Positions 58,996-64,000 of a stretch of DNA of 64,000 nucleotides are shown here, piece after piece. Source of the DNA: Phototrophicus methaneseepsis (lineage in GTDB: Bacteria > Chloroflexota > Anaerolineae > Aggregatilineales > Phototrophicaceae). Both the position numbers and the translations under genes were made by a program. The notes under the pieces are model-generated. The model was not told where the DNA came from, did not search any database, and worked only from the letters and a program-made list of their open reading frames with translations. The DNA lies in the NCBI RefSeq assembly GCF_015500095.1, contig NZ_CP062983.1, forward strand, positions 3,162,001 through 3,226,000, read 5' to 3'. Position 1 is the first letter of the stretch, and the number at the start of each line of letters is the position of its first letter.

Positions 58996-59803
58996 AAAGC
59001 CGATACAGGCGATGCGGCCAGAGCCATTGAGCCGGGTCTCTTTAAAAGACTATGATACGCGCTACAGCGGTGAGATTGATCGTAAAGTGGCCAAGGCTTT
59101 AGAGAATCAGCTCGAAGAGCGTATGGCTGAATTGCAGGAGATGCTCTATGCTCAGGGCGAGCATAGTCTCTTGATTGTGTTGCAAGCAATGGATGCCGGT
59201 GGTAAGGATAGTACGATCAAAAAAGTATTCGATTGTGTGAACCCGCAGGGTGTGCACGTCTATAGCTTTAAAGTGCCGACCGAAGAAGAGCGCGATCATG
59301 ACTTCCTATGGCGTATTCATCAGCGTGTGCCACGGAAAGGCTATATTGGTATTTTTAATCGCAGCCATTACGAAGATGTGCTGGTCGTACGTGTTAATGA
59401 CCTGGTACCGGAAGACGTGTGGCGCAAACGCTATGAGCAGATCAACCAGTTTGAAAAACTGCTCACCGAGAGCGGCACGCGCATCCTGAAGTTCTATTTG
59501 CATATCAGTAAAGATGAACAGCGAGAGCGCTTTCAGGAGCGGTTGGATCGTCCTGATAAAAATTGGAAGTTCTCAAAAGGTGATCTCGATGTGCGCAAAC
59601 AGTGGGACGACTATATGCGCGCTTATGAAGACGTCCTCACATATTGCAACACAGACTATGCACCCTGGCATATTGTCCCGGCTGATCGTAAATGGTATCG
59701 CAATTTCGTCGTGACGAAGACCATTGTAGAAGCTCTGGAGAGTATGTCTCTGGCTTATCCAGCGCCGGAAGAAGGCCTCGATAAAATCGAGATCCCTGAT
59801 TAG
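58982..59803 (+). CDS. ppk2: Polyphosphate kinase 2 family protein
   Basis: PPK2 (273 residues) transfers phosphate between polyphosphate and nucleotides. Walker A is MDAGGKDST, followed by SFKVPTEEERDHDFLWRIHQRVP, IFNRSHYEDVLV and the lid KNWKFSKGDL. The one-domain form with N-terminal polar helix is typical of class I-III PPK2; class and nucleotide specificity are not certain. I chose ATG 58982 because GAGGAGG lies nine bases upstream. It overlaps rqcH by 14 bp, and its stop overlaps the stop of the convergent gene. Confidence 0.9.
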   Translation: MGQDEKPIQAMRPEPLSRVSLKDYDTRYSGEIDRKVAKALENQLEERMAELQEMLYAQGEHSLLIVLQAMDAGGKDSTIKKVFDCVNPQGVHVYSFKVPTEEERDHDFLWRIHQRVPRKGYIGIFNRSHYEDVLVVRVNDLVPEDVWRKRYEQINQFEKLLTESGTRILKFYLHISKDEQRERFQERLDRPDKNWKFSKGDLDVRKQWDDYMRAYEDVLTYCNTDYAPWHIVPADRKWYRNFVVTKTIVEALESMSLAYPAPEEGLDKIEIPD

Positions 59804-60996
59804 TCGGCTTGTAAGGCTCGACGCGCTGCTTCTAGCACACTCCCAACGGTAATGTCGCGCATACAGGGATGGAAGTGCGGCGGATCTTCACCCCAATCCA
59901 ATACACGGCAGGGGCGGCACCCGATGGGGCTTGCCAGGACGATGTGGTGTGATTTGTCGCCCCATGGGCGGAATTCATCCGGGTCCGCAGGGCCAAAGAG
60001 CGTTACCGTTGGCGTATGAACGGCTGCGGCGAGATGCAAGGGGCCGCTATCAGCCCCAAGGACGGCCTCTGCCCTTTGATATAAGGCGGCAAGCTGGCCT
60101 AGTGTGACGTCGCCTGCGCTGGAATAAGATTTGTGGCGCATTAAGTTCTGGATACTTTGGATCATGGGCAGTTCTTGCATCGTACCCGTAAAAATGATGG
60201 ATATGTCGAACTGATCGCAGAGGGTATCTGCCACCTGGGCCCATTTTTCTGCTTCCCAGAGCTTTGCCCATGTCCCCGCGCCCGGATGGATGCATAGGAT
60301 GCTTTGTGCGTCTGTGATGCCGTAATTTTGCAGATAGCCCGCGATTGCTTCCGATTCATCTGCAAATGGCTCAAACGTATAGTCAACTTGCTCATCCGTA
60401 ATATGCCCGGTCCAGCGCTCTACCAGGCGCAGGTTCTGCCGGATAGCGTGTCCGCCTTCATAGGGAATTGCCTGTGTCAGGAAGGGCATGACGTCCGGTA
60501 AATTGTAGCCGATGCGCTGCCGGATCCCTGCTGCATGAGCCAGCAGTGCGCCCCACCAGTGATCTGGCCGTAATATAATCGCAGCGCTATAGCCAATGTG
60601 CCGCAACTGCCGCGATACGCGTATAACCTGTGTATAGGGCGCTAAAAGACTGTCTTTTTCCTGGCTGCGATCAAAGCCAGGGAAGGGGAGCGTAAGCACA
60701 AGATCCACATCCCGATAGTTAGCCAGCACACTGCTCGCCCAGGGGCCAGCCAGCACATGAATTTCCGTTGATGGCTGGCGCTTCTTCATGGCCCGGAAGA
60801 CGGGTGTCGCTAACAAAACATCGCCAATATGATCCGGCTTGATAAAGAGGATGCGATTTGTCCGTGTATTGAGCGGTGCAAACGGGAAATTTGCCGCAGC
60901 CTCAATGAGATGTCGCCGCAGCCTGTGCTGCATTGGCGCTTGGTGGAAGGCTGCTGTCAGTTGTTTATTGCGATGGACCAGTGCGTCTCTATCCAA
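59800..60996 (-). CDS. Glycosyltransferase family 9 (heptosyltransferase-like)
   Basis: This 398-residue GT-B fold transferase has RILFIKPDHIGDVLLATPVFRAM at the start of the N-terminal domain, then CIHPGAGTWAKLWEAEKWAQVAD, and the donor-binding GADSGPLHLAAAVHTPTVTLFGPADPDEF. The family includes LPS heptosyltransferases. In a bacterium of this type it may build other envelope or exopolysaccharide. It overlaps the next glycosyltransferase gene by eight bases, so the minus-strand genes from 63334 to 59800 are an operon. Confidence 0.88.
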   Translation of the reverse strand: MDRDALVHRNKQLTAAFHQAPMQHRLRRHLIEAAANFPFAPLNTRTNRILFIKPDHIGDVLLATPVFRAMKKRQPSTEIHVLAGPWASSVLANYRDVDLVLTLPFPGFDRSQEKDSLLAPYTQVIRVSRQLRHIGYSAAIILRPDHWWGALLAHAAGIRQRIGYNLPDVMPFLTQAIPYEGGHAIRQNLRLVERWTGHITDEQVDYTFEPFADESEAIAGYLQNYGITDAQSILCIHPGAGTWAKLWEAEKWAQVADTLCDQFDISIIFTGTMQELPMIQSIQNLMRHKSYSSAGDVTLGQLAALYQRAEAVLGADSGPLHLAAAVHTPTVTLFGPADPDEFRPWGDKSHHIVLASPIGCRPCRVLDWGEDPPHFHPCMRDITVGSVLEAARRALQAD

Positions 60997-62188
60997 GTCC
61001 GAGTTCCTTGTACACTGTGAGCAGGCGCGGGATTAACACGCGCCAATCATAATGCTGCTGAACGGCTATACGGGCAGCTTTTCCTAAAGTTGTGCGTTTT
61101 TCCTCATCAGCAAGCAGCGTGCGAATTGCTTCTGCAAATGATGACGGGTCATCGGCAATCCATAAGGCCGCTCGTGCTTCACCAAGCAAGCCGGAAGCCG
61201 CCAGGTCGGTTGCGACGATAGCACAACCACTTGCCATAGCTTCTAGGATCTTCAGGCGGGTTCCGCTCCCCATGCGCAAGGGTGCAATATAGACATCCGC
61301 ACTGTGCAAATACGGTAACACAGAATCGACCCAGCCAGTGAGCTTGATGTTGTCCTGATCAAGCAAGGCTTGGAGCTGAGGGTGCGGCTTTTGCCCCACA
61401 ATTGTCAGGTTGACATCTTCAAGTTGTGGTAGCACAGTTTCCGAAAACCACATCATTGCATCAACATTAGGCCGATAATCCATTTTCCCGGTGAATATCA
61501 GACTGTTATGGCCTAGGTCGATTGTTTCTGACGATTCCAGATAACGATCTGTGTTGATGCCGCTGGGGACGATTGCGACGGCTCGTTGTGGTTGATAGGC
61601 TGCCAGAAGGGCCGCATCTTCCGGCGATACAGCGATGACGGCATCGGCTAAGCGGCAAAGGTTGCCCTCGTATGCGGCGATCCGTTGACTCTGTATCCAG
61701 GAATAAACTGCTTTGGGCCATGTTCGTATAGTAGCCCGGTCTACCTGCGCGATAACGCGTTGTAGTTCGGCTTCAGCATTGAAGGTGTCGAAGATGATGG
61801 CCGCGTTGCTGGCTTGCTTCGTGGCTGGCAGGTAGCAGGCGACTTCGATACCTTCAAATTGCACAATATCATATGACTCCTGCGCCAACAGTTCCAGTAA
61901 CTTTTGTTCAAACTGTGGCGAATAGAGCCTGCGTGCGATATCTGCCTGTGAGGTGAATAATAGATTACGCACGCGGTCTGTACGGCTGCGATGAGGCGAT
62001 GGCAATGTAACAACCTGACGGCATAAGGCACTCAGTGGTGTGACTTCAGGCGATGTTTCATCATGAAAGCTCATCAGGGTGATGTCATGTCCCGCCTGAC
62101 TCAGGCCTTCGATGATGCCATAGGCGCGCAGGGCACCCCCGGAAGCCGGTGGGTATGGCAATGCCGCTGTAATGATGAGAATACGCAA
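60989..62188 (-). CDS. Glycosyltransferase family 4
   Basis: This 399-residue GT-B glycosyltransferase begins MRILIITAALPYPPASGGALRAYGI, typical of the GT4 acceptor domain. Later come GKMDYRPNVDAMMWF and the nucleotide-sugar-binding PLRMGSGTRLKILEAMASGCAIVATD with the EX7E-type acidic residues. The closest general match is to PEP-CTERM/exosortase- or exopolysaccharide-type transferases; the sugar is unknown. It lies between two other transferase genes in the same operon. Confidence 0.88.
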   Translation of the reverse strand: MRILIITAALPYPPASGGALRAYGIIEGLSQAGHDITLMSFHDETSPEVTPLSALCRQVVTLPSPHRSRTDRVRNLLFTSQADIARRLYSPQFEQKLLELLAQESYDIVQFEGIEVACYLPATKQASNAAIIFDTFNAEAELQRVIAQVDRATIRTWPKAVYSWIQSQRIAAYEGNLCRLADAVIAVSPEDAALLAAYQPQRAVAIVPSGINTDRYLESSETIDLGHNSLIFTGKMDYRPNVDAMMWFSETVLPQLEDVNLTIVGQKPHPQLQALLDQDNIKLTGWVDSVLPYLHSADVYIAPLRMGSGTRLKILEAMASGCAIVATDLAASGLLGEARAALWIADDPSSFAEAIRTLLADEEKRTTLGKAARIAVQQHYDWRVLIPRLLTVYKELGLG

Positions 62189-62233
62189 AAGGAACGCCCT
62201 TGCTGCCTGAATACTGCATCGGATTATAGGGCT

Positions 62234-63334
62234 TTAGAGCAGGGATGTGTAGACGCGTCGTGCAATCTCTGCGGAGTTGGCCCATGTGTAGCTGCTGGCG
62301 CGTTGGATCGCCCGCTGGCACATGTCCTGGTACCATGCATCATCTGTGAGCGCGATACGCAGTGCTTCTGCAATGGCGTCCGAGTCTTCAGGGTCGAAGC
62401 GCAGGCCAACATCTCCCATGACTTCCGGGAATGCGGAGCGGTCACTGGCAATAGGCACTGTTCCACATGCCATCGCCTCTAAAAGCGGTAAGCCAAAGCC
62501 TTCGTAGAAGGATGGGGCGGCGAGCACACGTGCTAGATTGTAGACGGCAGGGAGCTGCTCATCTGTGACGTTCATCCGCCATAAGATATGCTCGTCAATA
62601 TCCAGGGCGGCAATTTGGGTCTGTGTTTCCTCAAAGAGCCATCCTGGCCGCCCAACGAGTACAACAGGCGGCGCGTCTGGCATCTGGGCCAGCAGCGCTT
62701 TATAGGCTGTTAGCAGACCGATGATGTTCTTGCGTGGCTCATAAGTGCCGACGTGCAAAATATAATCGTCTGGTAAGTGGAGTGCCTCTTGAACGGGGTG
62801 ACAGGCTTCTTTTGAAAGCGGACGAAAACGCGGGTCCACGCCATGGGGTTGGACTGTGATTTTACTTTCAGGGATATTCAGCAATGTCATGAGATCATCG
62901 CGGGCGCTGCTACTGACTGCCAGAATGTGATCCGCATGATGGCAGGCCCAATCAATCTTGTCATTATAGTAGCGGCGTGCATTAGCAGTGAGGTACTGCG
63001 GATAGTGCAAAAAGGTCAGGTCATGCACTGTGATGACATGCCGTTTAGCACCTCGCAGGGGCGGTATAAAATCCGGGCTGTGGAAGACATCTAGCTGGTG
63101 TGGCAGCAGTTCTATAGAGAGGGCAATCTGCTCAAAACGGTTATGTGGTGGGGTAATCAGCTTTTTTTCTGCCAGGTTCGGCGTTATGCGCTCTGCTGCT
63201 TTACGGTGTGCAAAGAGCGTGATATTTAAAGGGCCTTCATCGTCTGAGAAGGCCTGAGCTAATGAGCGAATATAGGTGCTGATCCCACCATCGCGGTAGG
63301 CAAGTAAGCGTGCATCAATGCCAATCTTATTCAT
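62234..63334 (-). CDS. Glycosyltransferase family 4 (mannosyltransferase-like)
   Basis: This 366-residue GT4 protein begins MNKIGIDARLLAYRDGGISTYIRSL. It continues with VITVHDLTFLHYPQYLT, VQPHGVD, GTYEPRKNIIGLLTAY and PSFYEGFGLPLLEAMACGTVPIASDRSAFPEV, which contains the donor-binding EX7E motif. It resembles WbdA/MtfB-like mannosyltransferases of exopolysaccharide clusters. It is the first gene of the three-transferase operon. Confidence 0.9.
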   Translation of the reverse strand: MNKIGIDARLLAYRDGGISTYIRSLAQAFSDDEGPLNITLFAHRKAAERITPNLAEKKLITPPHNRFEQIALSIELLPHQLDVFHSPDFIPPLRGAKRHVITVHDLTFLHYPQYLTANARRYYNDKIDWACHHADHILAVSSSARDDLMTLLNIPESKITVQPHGVDPRFRPLSKEACHPVQEALHLPDDYILHVGTYEPRKNIIGLLTAYKALLAQMPDAPPVVLVGRPGWLFEETQTQIAALDIDEHILWRMNVTDEQLPAVYNLARVLAAPSFYEGFGLPLLEAMACGTVPIASDRSAFPEVMGDVGLRFDPEDSDAIAEALRIALTDDAWYQDMCQRAIQRASSYTWANSAEIARRVYTSLL

Positions 63335-63361
63335 GCAGGCTAGTATACTGACCGAGTGTGC

Positions 63362-63652
63362 TTAAGACCAGTTGCGGTAAAAGAGCAATCGCCAGACGAC
63401 AGGCCATGTCAACACAGCTAGCAGTAAGAATATGAACGCACCACCTAAAAAGCCCGCAGCTACGCCGGAGATGAGGCCAATAATGGCATAGCTGATTAAC
63501 CCGATGCAGCCGCTAATAGGGAAAACAATACACCCCACACAACTGTTGCGAACGTTGCGTAGAGTGGCTAGCAGGTAAAACACACTGATGCTGAAGAAAA
63601 TCCCTAAACGGATTGCATCAGCGGTACGAAGGGCAGCTAAAGCCTGCATCAT
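63362..63652 (-). CDS. Small polytopic membrane protein
   Basis: This protein has 96 residues from the ATG at 63652; a longer start at 63682 is possible. It has three hydrophobic segments: one near LGIFFSISVFYLLA, a Gly-rich one around SGCIGLISYAIIGLISG, and FIFLLLAVLTWPVVW. A CVGC motif occurs between helices one and two. I do not recognise the family. It lies 28 bp before the glycosyltransferase operon on the same strand. Confidence 0.5.
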   Translation of the reverse strand: MMQALAALRTADAIRLGIFFSISVFYLLATLRNVRNSCVGCIVFPISGCIGLISYAIIGLISGVAAGFLGGAFIFLLLAVLTWPVVWRLLFYRNWS

Positions 63653-63769
63653 ATTTAACGATCTAATTATTGTTAGCGTCACTTATATCATATTCGTCAG
63701 AGCCGCTGATGAGGCCCCCAGTTAGTAGGGGATTGATGGCATTTTGTTTCTATTTAGACGCTCTTCTAT

Positions 63770-64000
63770 TTAGAACCACTTCTCTATCAGCACAGTGATT
63801 TCGCCAGATTGTTGCAGAGAGTCGAGCGCCTGATCTAACTGTTTGGTCAGGGCCGGACGTTCTCTTCTTGTGGCGATGGCGAATGGCACACTGGTGATGG
63901 AGGCCGCATAGAGGGAAACATCATTGGGTGGCGTATATAGCAGAAAACTGGTCTGATCGACGAGGGCAGCATGGGCTTCGTCTGTTATCACAGCGTCCAG
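63770..64000 (-). CDS. Extracellular solute-binding protein, family 3 (partial)
   Basis: The last 76 residues of a type 3 solute-binding protein are present; the gene continues beyond the window edge. LDAVITDEAHAALVDQ matches the region where these proteins contact the amino-acid ligand. SVPFAIATRRERPALTKQLDQALDSLQQSGEITVLIEKW is the typical end with the KW signature. An apparent GTG at 63991 is not the true start because the conserved DAV lies at and before it. It would bind an amino acid or similar ligand for an ABC importer or a sensor. Confidence 0.8.
   Translation of the reverse strand: MDAVITDEAHAALVDQTSFLLYTPPNDVSLYAASITSVPFAIATRRERPALTKQLDQALDSLQQSGEITVLIEKWF

Noticed and set aside
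1-64000. CRISPR arrays, insertion sequences, tRNA or rRNA genes
   Set aside because: I saw no regularly spaced repeats, transposase-like ORFs, T-loop signatures or rRNA conserved blocks on either strand.

Overview
The window is a dense, roughly 50% GC bacterial chromosome segment with short intergenic gaps, frequent 1-30 bp gene overlaps and no mobile element, tRNA, rRNA or CRISPR array that I can see. The mix suggests a member of the Chloroflexota (Anaerolineae-like). It includes paired dynamin-like GTPases, RqcH, RicT/PSP1, an LCP protein, a LipM-type octanoyltransferase, a Trp T-box, an AroH-type chorismate mutase, a DAHP synthase with an N-terminal regulatory domain, heme A synthesis genes and several TTG starts. 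This assignment is inference from gene content, not from a phylogenetic marker.

Layout. 1-7.7 kb: two tandem dynamin-like GTPases, an MgtC protein, a histone-deacetylase-family enzyme, an AAA+ ATPase and an orphan 72-residue protein. 7.8-7.95 kb: an apparent stand-alone small RNA with its own promoter and terminator. 8-15.7 kb: a membrane glycosyltransferase, aspS, a 6S RNA gene, an LCP protein, an octanoyltransferase, a degenerate tyrosine-recombinase-like protein and a 37-residue membrane protein. 15.7-22 kb (minus strand): RlmI, then polX - SH3 protein - ligA.

22-33.6 kb: a complete tryptophan operon behind a Trp-specific T-box: trpE, a histidine-phosphatase-like protein, trpG, trpS, an HNH nuclease, trpD, trpC, trpF, a Nudix hydrolase, trpB, an alpha/beta-hydrolase-like protein, trpA. 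Two passengers have lost their catalytic nucleophile (His to Pro, Ser to Gly). 33.6-40.7 kb: a shikimate operon (aroH, aroF, aroA, a membrane protein, aroE, aroC, aroK, aroB). It is preceded by what looks like a classical transcription attenuator: a 32-codon leader peptide with a Tyr/Phe codon cluster and mutually exclusive pause, antiterminator and terminator hairpins. aroQ follows at 43.6 kb. The neighbourhood would therefore sense Trp through uncharged tRNA on a T-box and Tyr/Phe through ribosome stalling. I consider this the most interesting system in the window.

40.7-64 kb: a membrane protein, an M14 carboxypeptidase, glnA, aspartate kinase, ricT, a PIG-L deacetylase, an M20 amidohydrolase, purA with a signal-less BtuF-like protein and a soluble histidine kinase, ctaA-ctaB-cytochrome c, rqcH-ppk2, three glycosyltransferases on the minus strand, and the 3' end of a solute-binding protein gene cut by the window edge.
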